A stretch of 64,000 nucleotides of DNA from Tetradesmus obliquus (taxonomy: Eukaryota; Chlorophyta; Chlorophyceae; Sphaeropleales; Scenedesmaceae), in the NCBI GenBank assembly GCA_030272155.1, contig CP126199.1, positions 4,948,501 through 5,012,500 of the forward strand, in the 5' to 3' direction. A program made the position numbers and the translations under genes. The notes under the pieces were generated by a model. The model was not told the origin of the DNA and did no database searches. It saw only the letters and a list, made by a program, of their open reading frames with translations. Positions 49,282 through 57,403 of this stretch are shown piece by piece. How positions within the stretch are numbered: the first letter of the stretch is position 1; each line of letters begins with the position of its first letter.

Positions 49282-52177
49282 CAAGGCATACAGGGCAGCT
49301 GCCGCACCTGGACCATTGTAGCCAGCCGGAAACTGACTTATCAAGGCAAGCTTTGGCAGCTTGGGCGCTGGCGCAGGAAGGCTGTACACAGCCACACATG
49401 TCATTGACATGGCGCCAGTCAGCACCACATTGTTACCAGGTGTGCCCCCTTGGACAAATCCAGATGTGATGTCAAAGCACTCCCAGCGCTGAAAGATCGT
49501 GCCTAACGCCGCTGACTGGTTCAGCTGGTAATTCCCTGGCTCCATCAAACCATCGTCATTGCACCTCGCAAGACCAGGCTGCAGCACTGTCACGTTGTCT
49601 TTTCCAAGGCGCTGCGAAGGAGCCTCACTGCAGCTGTCTGCCAAGCTGACAGCTGTTAGATTGGCGGTTGGGCCGTTATAACCGTCAGGAAACTGGCTGA
49701 TTAGCGCCAGCTTGGGCATGACGCTCAAGGTGTAAACCGCGACGCAGGTTACTGCATCTGCGATCTCCAGCGTCACCGCATCAATGTCCTGCGGGTTGGT
49801 AGCTGTGCCGGAGCTGATGTCCCAGCAATCCCATCTGTCAAACTCCGTGCCTTTTGGTGCTGACTGTGACAGTGTGTATACGCCAGGCGGCACAATGCCA
49901 TCTCCGTTTCCGCAGTTGCCGGGCCCGGGCTGCGTCACTGTCACATTGTTGAGATCCAGGCGCGGCGAGAAGGGTTTGACACACACCGAACTGATGGCGC
50001 TTGCAACAGCAGACAGATTGGCTGTGGGGCCCTTGTACTCTGCAGGGAACTGGCTGATCAGGGCGAGCTTTGGAGGGGCCATCACAGCAAACGATGCCAC
50101 ACATGTGATCGAGCTGTTGCCTGTGACATCAACTGACAAGTCAGTGAGGGGCAGCGGAGGTCCCTGGGTGCCCGAGGTTGTGTTATAACACTGCCAGCCA
50201 ATGAAAGTGGTGCCAGTTGGAGGATTGCCTTCGTCCAAATCGTAACTGCCCGGCACCATGAAGCCGGAGTTGTTTGCGCCTGCACACTGGCCCGGTCCCG
50301 GCTGCAGGACTGTCACGTTGTTGACATTCAGCTTTGGGGACAGGGGCTTGACACAGCTGTCCTTGTCGTTTGACTCGTCAGCACGCAGGTTTGCAGATTG
50401 ACCATTGTAGCCTGGAGGGAAGGAGCTGATGAGCGCCAGCCTGGGCCTCAGTTGCTGCAGAGGGGATAATAACATGTTACATGTGTGTTAATAACAGGCG
50501 GCATGTGTTACAAGAAGCTGACAAGCTGCATGTGGGCACAGGTTGTCAAAGTTGCTAAGGTACAACAGGCGCATTGCGCTGCAGGTCAAAAGTGGCTGCA
50601 ATTGACGTAAGAGGTGCGCCGTGCAAGACCGCTGAAAAGCTGCTGCTGCTGTTGTGCCTGTCAGCAACGCAGTGTGCTCATCGCACTGCTAGGGACTTGC
50701 AGCTACTCTTGCTGCTGCTGCTGCTGCTGCTGCTGCTGTGTCCAGCTGGTCAACGTCTGCTGTTGAAGCAATGCGTGCCAAGCATCAGCCGCACTCACGA
50801 TGCAGCATTCCTCTGGCGTCAAAATGACGCTGACTGACGCGTTGTCAAACACCCAGTTGGGCGGGCACACAAACTGCTGCGGGCCCTGTGCCGTTATGTT
50901 TGTATCTTGGCAGGTCGGCACTACCTGCGCAACAGATGCAGCAGGAATATTTAGCATGCATGACGTAGATGACAGCATGAGAAGGCTGGCAACACATGCA
51001 GCAAAGACAGCTGAAAAGCTGGTTAGGTGATGCGCACACGGCACGCAGCGCATGGCAGCAAGCAAAAGTGTGGCAGCCACTGAACACAGCATCGCCTTCT
51101 GCAGCTCACTGCTGCACATCGCACACAGTCAGGCAAAAACCAAAAGACGTGCACTATGCAGCCCTTGCTTTTGCCGCCGCACCTCTCCTCCCATGTTGCA
51201 CCGGGTCCGGGGTTTTTGCTTGTCGCAGGTTTTGCCCGTGCCAGGAAATGTGAGGTTGAATTGCGTAGCAGCCGGATACCAGAGTGCCAGAGACCCATTG
51301 GTATATGTGAAGCCGTTTTGTGGGTTGTAGTAAAACTGTAACACAACACAACACACCCAAGCACCAACCGGGGGTCACGTTATACAAGGTGAGCGGGATT
51401 CGGTGTGGCACGGAGGCACAGCAGTGAGTTGGTGGCTGGGCAGGTGCTTGGCCATGTGGCATCTGCTGCTGCTGTTGCTGCCGCTGCTGCTGCATGCCGT
51501 TGCATGAAATCTGACAGACCTGTCCTGCAGCCGCCACTGTCACGCTGACGGGTGTGCAGCAGCACATGTGGCGGGGGCAGCCCACCACTCACGCATGGCA
51601 TCCCGCTGTTGACAGAGCGTTTGCATATGGCATGTAAGCATGTAGGTATCCTGAGCACGCTCCACCGAAGTGGGCGTCAAAGTCAGCACCCTGCTGCACT
51701 GTAAACGCAAGCGGCACTCACCCCGTTCACAGGGTCGCCTGGCCCTGTGTCGCAGCAGCTGTCAGACTGCCGCGACTCCACAGCGTTTGCTGGGAAGTAA
51801 TCAAAGCCAGGCCCCTTGCAGGGCCCGTCCGAGCATGTCGTGATGGTCAGCCAGGTTGCTGATATCTCAGCGTTCCTGTAGGTGGGTTGGCCAAACGTGC
51901 AGCATGCTGCCTCAACAGACTGCAGGCAAGGCAGTAGGAAAAGGAGGGGTGACATTGTATTGTGAGTGGCATTGTGGTGTTTTAAACAAAGGCAACGCTG
52001 CTGTAAGTGTTGGCGCTGTCCGCAGATCTGCACCCTGGTGATTGTGTTGGTGATACAGATCCTTCGGAATCATTTACTGTTGTGCCGGAACAGTGTGTGC
52101 ATCCTGTATAAGCCCGACTGAGCGTGCGCATGCGCTCTGCTTGGCTGCAGCATGTTGCCTTCCCTGCTGCTGCGCAC

Positions 52178-52223
<46 letters not shown>

Positions 52224-52624
52224 ATGATGTGTATGTGTATGTGTGTGTGGCAGCTGCGGATTCCCTGCAGCCCGTTTCTAGCTGTCCACGCGGCCTGCAT
52301 CACTTTCGTCACCCAACCGCTGCTGCCGCTGCTGCTGTTGCTGCTGTGGTGATGGAATATGGTCCTGTTGCTGTCGCAGCCGCCTGGAGCGCTGATGCTG
52401 CTGCCGATGCATATGCGCCGAGTACTGCGCTGCCGCCAGCATGCCTGCGACAGCCAACGCCGCCGCTGACAATAGTCGTGGGAATAGAAGTGACTTCTGT
52501 GCCCACAGCGCTGCTCTTGCTATTGTTCGACGCTGCTGCGGAGCTGTGAACTCACATTTGGAGGTAAATACAGCAAGCATAGTCCTAACAGCAGCAGCGC
52601 CAGCGGCTGCTGAGCTGTGCCCAT
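34185..52624 (-). CDS. Gene A: giant secreted SpaA/DUF11 repeat protein (complete)
   Basis: Complete 30-exon model, 8613 nt, 2870 aa plus stop. Exons: 52624-52556, 51919-51722, 51335-51183, 50924-50799, 50454-49308, 48969-48616, 48350-48032, 47794-46873, 46659-46537, 46280-46076, 45900-45680, 45416-45218, 44902-44703, 44417-44219, 43994-43753, 43482-43293, 43126-42912, 42685-42496, 41717-41488, 41163-40959, 40589-40209, 39864-39671, 39156-38964, 38617-38319, 37710-37482, 37079-36847, 36614-36422, 36096-35759, 35483-35208, 34754-34185. Every junction is GT/AG and keeps phase. Exon 1 is a signal peptide (MGTAQQPLALLLLGLCLLYL...). Layout matches gene B: Cys-rich exons 2-4, seven SpaA-like units, Cys-pair exon 9, ten DUF11-like units, two knottin-like exons, no membrane anchor. 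Many N-x-S/T sequons. Inferred to be a secreted wall or matrix glycoprotein, possibly adhesive. Confidence 0.88.
34801..35110. repeat. (CAG)16, GGCATGCA and (AAGC/GAGC)n cluster, gene A intron 29
   Basis: Three simple repeats follow one another in one intron: (CAG)16 at 34801-34848, four GCAGGCAT units at about 34920-34950, and a tetranucleotide run of AAGC changing to GAGC and back to AAGC/CAGC at about 35036-35121. Confidence 0.9.
37083..37151 (+). repeat. (CAG)23 ending at the exon-26 acceptor, gene A
   Basis: Twenty-three CAG units; in gene sense (CTG)23 directly followed by the exon 26 acceptor. Poly-Ala or poly-Ser frames here are shadows. Confidence 0.95.
37385..37500 (-). repeat. Donor-edge duplication of exon 25, gene A
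   Basis: The exon 25 end and donor (37482) are copied 88 bp downstream near 37394, with AGCAGCGCGAGCAATG then GTGAGC on the sense strand. The exonic part copied is short, about 25 bases. Confidence 0.65.
38069..38340 (-). repeat. Donor-edge duplications of exon 24, gene A
   Basis: The last codons of exon 24 (GCCATTGTGAAGATCACC then TGCTGC on the sense strand) with the donor are seen at 38319 (model) and again about 121 bp and 245 bp downstream. The middle copy has a GTAAG donor, the outer a GTGTG context. Confidence 0.82.
39156..39480 (-). repeat. Three acceptor edges of exon 23, gene A
   Basis: Copies of the exon start (NNPAPPISGISVLKKGPSQS) with acceptor CGCAG begin at 39475, 39307 and 39156. 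The outer two run only to a FTLQD-type end and then a stop; the innermost one goes on to the donor at 38963. The outer copies are therefore decoys, or poison exons if included. Confidence 0.9.
41163..41290 (-). repeat. Acceptor-edge duplication of exon 20, gene A
   Basis: About 80 bases coding LMNIIKSxPTTPVAVGQPFV at the start of exon 20 are repeated 116 bp upstream in transcription, starting near 41279. In this copy the AG before the TTGATG start is lost (GGCAATTGATG), so it is probably not a usable acceptor. A (CAG)n tract lies between the copies. Confidence 0.85.
41907..42561 (-). repeat. Six-copy 117-bp array of the exon-18 donor edge, gene A
   Basis: The last ~65 bases of exon 18 (reading LWPxGNASWTATSANGVPGG) with the donor GTGAG are repeated. 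Donor complements begin at 42491 (model donor), 42374, 42257, 42140, 42023 and 41907: four steps of exactly 117 bp and one of 116. About 50 bp of intron is copied in each unit. Copies differ by a few bases, for example CTCACC versus CTCTCACC context. The coding part and splice donor are kept in all six. Confidence 0.95.
46284..46361 (+). repeat. (CAG)26 ending at the exon-10 acceptor, gene A
   Basis: Twenty-six CAG units on the plus strand. In the sense of gene A this is (CTG)26 running directly into CAG at the start of exon 10, replacing the usual mixed pyrimidine tract. Confidence 0.95.
46537..50454 (-). other. Gene A SpaA-like block (exons 5-9)
   Basis: Seven units: three and part of a fourth in the 1147-nt exon 5, the rest in exons 6-8. 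The splice from exon 6 to 7 rebuilds GPTANLTA across the junction, which independently supports those sites. Consensus per unit: [22 protein letters not shown], an early Cys, a Cys before the MPPGxYxLxQ turn, then GTxFxxWxCYDI and TCVAVY. Exon 8 ends [20 protein letters not shown] and VCCL; exon 9 runs PTCSDRNV to LCCY. The linkers have Ser-Pro and Pro-Ala stretches. The fold match to SpaA/prealbumin-type domains is by motif only. Confidence 0.72.
50799..52624 (-). other. Gene A N-terminal signal and Cys-rich exons 1-4
   Basis: All phase-0 exons of 69, 198, 153 and 126 nt. Exon 2 has VEAACCTFGQPTY, CSDGPCKGPGFDY and DSCCDTGPGDP. Exon 3 has FYYNPQNG, LALWYP and LTFPGTGKTC. Exon 4 has VVPTCQDTN, CPPNWVFD and EECCI. 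The match to B and C in exon length and Cys position confirms the gene start. Confidence 0.78.
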
Positions 52625-53328
52625 TGGAGCCTGCAGGACAAAAAGATAACAGATGAGTGTTGGCAGCAAGCCTAGGTACATATGTACAGCTGTGTTCAGA
52701 GCATCTTTATCAGCAGTCTGGCCACATGCTTGCAGGTAGGCGTTGCTGTGCTGGTCTGCTGCTCAGGGGCGCTGTTGAAACTGCTGTGGCGCTTTGTTAC
52801 CTTGGCACACCAGCTGCTGGTGAGTCAGGCCAGCACCATGCCCAGCGTGTTCCTATATCAGCAAAACATGAAGCAGCACTAAATCAAACATGTTTGCTAC
52901 CGGGTGAAGTGGTGCAGCCACTGCTGCTGTGCACCTTGCTGCTGCTCCTGTTGGTTGTTGGTGTGCAGCTGCCGGCTGCAAGTACTCCAGCCGTTGCTGC
53001 CATGATTCAAGGTCACAGCGATCTTTGTTTCACTGCTTTGCTGAAGTCGTCTCGCTTTGTTTGCTGCTGTTGGCTGGACCCAATCGGCGAACTCTCAGCA
53101 TGCATGCCCTGCTAGATTGACTGCCTGTTAATCAAAACTAAAGCTAATATGGTTTGTCAAGGTATGCTTGAAGCATACCTGTCGCTGGTGCCTGCCTGAA
53201 ATCAGTGCGTGCTGCTGTCCTTGCTCCCGCGTGGCTCCTTTTGTGCGGCAAGGGCTACTGTGGTTGAAGGACTTCAAACACAAAACTTCAACTCCGTATC
53301 AGTGTATTAATTGAACTACTGCCTGTGA
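52625..53328. other. 5' flank of gene A, divergent from a possible plus-strand gene
   Basis: No paralog exon is present. Open frames on both strands are Leu/Cys-rich shadows of CTG triplets. If the plus-strand gene at 53329 is real, this 704-bp stretch is a divergent promoter region. I see no clear TATA box. Confidence 0.5.
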
Positions 53329-54110
53329 TGGCGTTCGCTGGTGTCCGGAGATTGCAAGCTTTCTCTGCACGTACTTTCAATGGCCAAACCTTCGAAGCCT
53401 CAACGCATAAGAAAACTGAAACCCGTCTGTGCAGCTACCAGGAAGCAGAGCTTTGCCGCGAGTTCCCTGTTCACTAGGAGTCCTTCCCCGACTCGACGCT
53501 GTCGTCGTGCACGGTCTTCCAAACGCTGGCTTCACATGTAGTCATACCAGGAACTGCACTTCAACAAAAACATCGTCTTATTTAAACTTCTCTGAACTGC
53601 GGCGGGCTGCGTACGGGCAAAGTTACAGCGAGTGATGGCAAGCTCAGCCTCTCATATACCTCGTAAATAATTTCTACAAGTACGATACGAAATGCTTGCT
53701 GCCTTATCAAGGTGGAGCTGGTGCCCCGTTCCCGCAAGTTGTCCTGCTGATCACTCTGGTTACTCCTGGCGCCCCGGGGACCTGGATCAGTTTCATGCAC
53801 CATCAAGGCTAGCGTCGTCTGTATCCAAAAGTATCTTCACATACCTTCTACTTCCGCCTGATCCCAGGAGCAACGCGGTGGGTATGAGCTAGCACTGCAA
53901 AGGCCAAGCACAACTGCAGCCGCTGCAGTTAGCGGCTCACTGCCTGCTGCCAAAAGTTCCTTTTCTGATCACTGCATGTTTGCCCAGGACACACTCGTCA
54001 CACCAGACACTGAGGGTGAAAAGGAGTTCAACCGCAATCTGAGCCGTGCATCTGAGGGGGTAGCAGACTCTGCTCAGCAGACTCAGGCTGCAGCAAACGC
54101 CGCTGCATAA
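53329..54110 (+). CDS. Possible small plus-strand gene with organelle-type N terminus
   Basis: An ATG at 53329 starts MAFAGVRRLQAFSARTFNGQ, rich in Arg, Ala, Ser and Phe and without acids, like a mitochondrial presequence. A convincing last exon is 53988-54110: acceptor TTTGCCCAG, then DTLVTPDTEGEKEFNRN and an Ala/Gln-rich tail with TAA, the only open frame of the three. Stops lie between the two, so at least one intron is needed. Candidate donors are GTACTT near 53371 and GTGTCC near 53341, and I could not fix the middle. The hydrophilic tail is LEA-like in composition. DNA here lacks CAG runs, unlike its neighbours. Confidence 0.3.
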
Positions 54111-54134
54111 TTCACATGGGCAAGCACAATGCCA

Positions 54135-54139
54135 TTACA
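54135..54139 (-). terminator. TGTAA poly(A)-type motif, candidate for the SpoVS-like gene
   Basis: The minus strand reads TGTAA, the usual green-algal polyadenylation signal, about 390 bases past the stop at 54530. It is the first such motif downstream. If used, the 3' UTR would end close to the stop of the possible convergent plus-strand gene. Confidence 0.3.
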
Positions 54140-54529
54140 TCGCAGGCAAACTTTCCCTCTGAGAGAGTAGCAAACCACGGCAGCAGGAGAAACCAAAAAA
54201 GAGTGCATGCGCCGGCTGCGCGTACTACCAAGAACTAGCTAGCAGGCCGTGATGCTCAGCCAACCACCACGGCCCGTGGGTGACACCCAAGCACCACCGT
54301 GATGGGTAGCATAATGATGATGACGCAAGCACCACCGTGGTGAATGTGACAGTCAGCTCGCCTAGCATCCAGCCTGAAGCACGGAGTGTCACCACCCCTA
54401 CCAACCAGCATGGCTGCGGCCTTGCTCCACCTGCGCTGCCTTGCTGCCTTTTTCCAAAGTGGGGTTTTTTGTCACACAACTGACAAGCTGCTTAAAAAGA
54501 CAAGCGACAAGCATCAGCTGCGCACTTTG

Positions 54530-55373
54530 CTAGCTGCTGCGGCTCACTGCAGGAACCACAGGCTGTGCCGGCTTGTTCTTAGCACACGCAATGAGCAGGA
54601 ATGTGCAGCACCGGAACGGCAGCGGCCCCGGCTGGCTGTCCTGCTGCTGCTGCTGCTGCTGCTGCTGGTCTGCAGGACCGTCCTGCTGCTGCTGCTGTTG
54701 CTGTGTGCTCTCCTTTTTCCAAAACTCCAGGAAGACAGCTGCTACATCCTGCTTAAACCAGCTGTGCAGCAGGCCCCTGGCACCCATGATGGCCTGCAGC
54801 AGCAAAAAGGTTGCGACGGCGGCAGCGGCAGCGGTCATTTAATTCAATTAAATTAATTGACATTGCTGCAACGTATCTGGCTCGTCTGCAGCCAAACAGC
54901 CGCGCATGCGCCCGGCAGGCCGACCATATCAGCTGATCCTGGGCGGCAGCTGCAAAGTGCATGCCGTTGCTTTTCACTATCTTGCACATCACTAGACTGC
55001 TTACATGCACCAACGTTACATCCCTGTGTAAACATGCATTGCTACAGCGCATAGCTCCTCTGTCAGGCATGCTCAGATGCGTATGTAATGCTATCATGTG
55101 CTTACCTCGATGCCTTTTTGCGTGGTGAGGGGCCCGCCGTAGCAGATCAGCTCAACCCAGCCTCGTTTCTGCACCTCCTTCGCTATGGCCCGTGCAGCTT
55201 GCGTAAGGTTTGAGCTGCCGCTGATGCCAACGACGCCAGGTGTAGCATTTGCCACACCCTGCCTGCTGCCGCTGCCGCTGCCGCTGCCGCTGCCGCTGCC
55301 GTGTGCTGCGCCCGCGTCTACTGCTTGCAGCTTGAGCCGAGCAGCCATGGCGGCTTGCAGCGCTGGGTGGTCT

Positions 55374-55470
<97 letters not shown>

Positions 55471-57109
55471 GAGCAAGCTTAAGTGAGCACAACGCCAAGA
55501 CAGTCTGGCGGTCTAGACCAGGGACGTGGTGCTCATCAGCCAAGGCTGCAAGCCAATGTGCAGCCATAGACTGCTAGAGGTGTGCCTGGGATGTACCAGT
55601 TCTGTGTGTCTTCTACATTGGACAAAGAAACGCAGCAGCTGGCGGCGCTGAAAGTGAGCATAAGCTGCACACCAGGAGCTGCTGCCTCTTAGCGCAAGCT
55701 ACATGTTGGCAGCACGCTAATAATGTATCATCGCCCCATGCTGTGCGTGCCAATGCAACTGCCTTGGCTGCTGCACCGCGGCCTCGCACCTGCTGGCAGC
55801 GCGTATGTGTACAGTGCCACTGCTCCTTCCGGCAGTACTGGAGGAGCCACCAGCACGCCCTCAACCTGCACAGCAGCAGCAGCAGCAGCAAGGGTGCAGA
55901 TAAACCATTCGAAAGCAGCATAGCTGAAAACTTCATTGGACCTGCTGCCGACTGCTGCCGACTGCAAGACAGCTGTGCAGAAGACTCTGGCGTGTTGGGG
56001 CGAACAAACAAGTCCAAATAATGCAGCACGGAAGTGCAAACACAGCAGGAACAATCAGACAGTCAGCAGTTGCCACACCAACAGGTGCTGCTACAGCTCT
56101 TTAACCACATCCCAAACCTCCGCACCTTCAGCGGCTGGAAAACAAGCACCCGCTGCTGCTGCTGCTGCTCCTCTGCTGCAGCATCCACAGCCGCCTGCTG
56201 CTGCTGCTGCTGCTGCTGCTCCTCTGCTGCAGCATCCACAGCCGCCTGCTGCTGCTGCTGCCCACCCTTGAACTGCCCGTTCATCATTTGTGTTGCCAGG
56301 TTGATGACATTGACTGCCTTGGGCAGCCACTCCTCACCATGCGCTACGATGCGAGTGAGCGACTGCAGGCAGTGTAACAACATGACAGAAAAATAACAAA
56401 GTTACAAGGTGTACAAGGGTGGCAGCCACTCCTCACCATGTGCTACAATGCGCGTGAGGGACTGCAGGCAGAGTCATTGAATGACAGAAACTTTCAGCCT
56501 ACAGCATGCTTGCAGGCATATCTTTGACAGCATCTGCAGCTAGTAGTGCCTGATGGCTATGCGGTAGCAGCCTACGCACACCACAGGCTGCCTGCCTTGT
56601 GACGGTTGTGGCGTCGCTTGCAGCAGCACTCATAGGCATGTTGCGGAGACTAAGCACGTCTTGTGCTGCACTACATAACAGCACAACAGCAACAATTTAT
56701 CCTATATATTCACAGCAGCATTATAGAGGCTGCTTACCGCAGTTTTCAGGTCTGCAACCACACATGCTGCTGCTGACTCAGCGCGTGACTTTTGCGTGAT
56801 GCCAACCAGTCCGGTGTTGGGTGTGCTGCTATCCTTCCACGCTGCTGCTCTGCGCTTGATGCGCGTCTGCGTGAGCTGGCCAGGCTTTGCTGGCTTCTGC
56901 TGCTGCTTCTGCTTCTGTCTCTGCTCTGCTGTCAGCTGCTGCTGTGGCTCAGGAGCTGCTGCTGCTTCCTCAGCCTGGGCTGCTGCTTGAAAGGCGGTGC
57001 GCTGGTGGAGCCTGCCAGTTAAGCAGGGCACTTGGCGCGCGGAACATGGGTTCAAAGCAAGACTCTTTGTGCTACTATGGCCGAATTTGCAGCTGAGTTT
57101 GCTATACAT
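54530..57109 (-). CDS. Organelle-targeted protein with two SpoVS/Alba-like domains
   Basis: Five exons: 57109-56738, 56362-56126, 55865-55790, 55545-55106, 54793-54530; 1389 nt, 462 aa plus stop. Intron phases are 0, 0, 1, 0. The start MYSKLSCKFGHSSTKSLALN is Ser/Lys-rich and acid-free, fitting a plastid or mitochondrial transit peptide. A Gln/Ala/Lys linker follows. Domain 1 (about residues 98-203) has GLVGITQKSRAESAAACVVA, then HGEEWLPKAVNVINLATQ and a closing RVLVFQPL strand. Domain 2 (about 332-403) has VGISGSSNLTQAARAIAKEV, ELICYGGPLTTQKGIEAIMG and AAVFLEFWKK. The G(A)xxxxxKAVxxIxxA pattern after an AxxIAxEVxxRG helix recalls bacterial SpoVS and the related Alba fold, which bind nucleic acids; this is by motif only. 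Low-complexity inserts: a repeated AAVDAAAEE/poly-Gln loop in domain 1 and 32 Ala in exon 4. The stop could differ if exon 5 is spliced after the poly-Gln. Confidence 0.68.
55373..55468 (+). repeat. (CAG)n coding 32 alanines in the SpoVS-like gene
   Basis: Inside exon 4 the minus strand reads GCT repeats, giving 32 Ala between SLKLAL and DHPALQ. The repeat is a CAG run on the plus strand, as in the introns, but here it is in a coding exon and in the Ala frame. Confidence 0.85.
56155..56262 (-). repeat. Duplicated AAVDAAAEE/poly-Gln insert in the SpoVS-like gene
   Basis: A ~51-bp coding unit, GCGGCTGTGGATGCTGCAGC then AGAGGAG and CAG repeats, occurs twice in exon 2. It lengthens the loop before the last strand of domain 1. 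Confidence 0.85.
56362..56465 (-). repeat. Acceptor-edge duplication of exon 2, SpoVS-like gene
   Basis: The exon 2 start (SLTRIVAHGEEWLP) with its CTGCAG acceptor lies at 56362 and again at 56461, 99 bp upstream. Reading on from the outer copy soon gives a stop, so it can only be a decoy or a poison exon. Confidence 0.88.
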
Positions 57110-57403
57110 GCTGCCAGCAGAGTGTCGTGGCTGCTGCTGTTGCTGTGGTGCTCGAGGACCAAGCAGAGAGGCGGCTGATTTGGTTGAACAATGTCAAAGT
57201 CGGTTCTTGCATCGGTACAATTGACGATGAGACTATTACGCAGGGCTGACAATACTTCAGCACTGCCGAGTATCGTTACTCTCGCTGAGCCTCGACAGGT
57301 GTTCTGGCAGGGTTACGTCTGAACAAGAGCCAAAACGCATGTACTCGCGGCATCAAGCCATTTACACGAGACCTTGGCGTTCCTGCGTCAGCCACCAGCA
57401 ACC
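57110..57403. promoter_or_regulatory. Divergent promoter region of the SpoVS-like gene and BCAT
   Basis: Only 294 bases separate the two start codons, which point away from each other. The stretch has no CAG tract and no open frame of note. It must hold both promoters or 5' UTRs. No specific box was recognised. Confidence 0.55.

Noticed and set aside
208-52624. Bacterial contamination or lateral block, suggested by DUF11/SpaA motifs
   Set aside because: The modules are split by more than 70 phase-consistent introns with the same donors and CTG tracts as the BCAT gene, so they belong to this genome.
52657-53115. 152-codon plus-strand frame upstream of gene A
   Set aside because: It is Leu/Cys/Ala-rich from CTG triplets, has no family motif and lies in the 5' flank of gene A.
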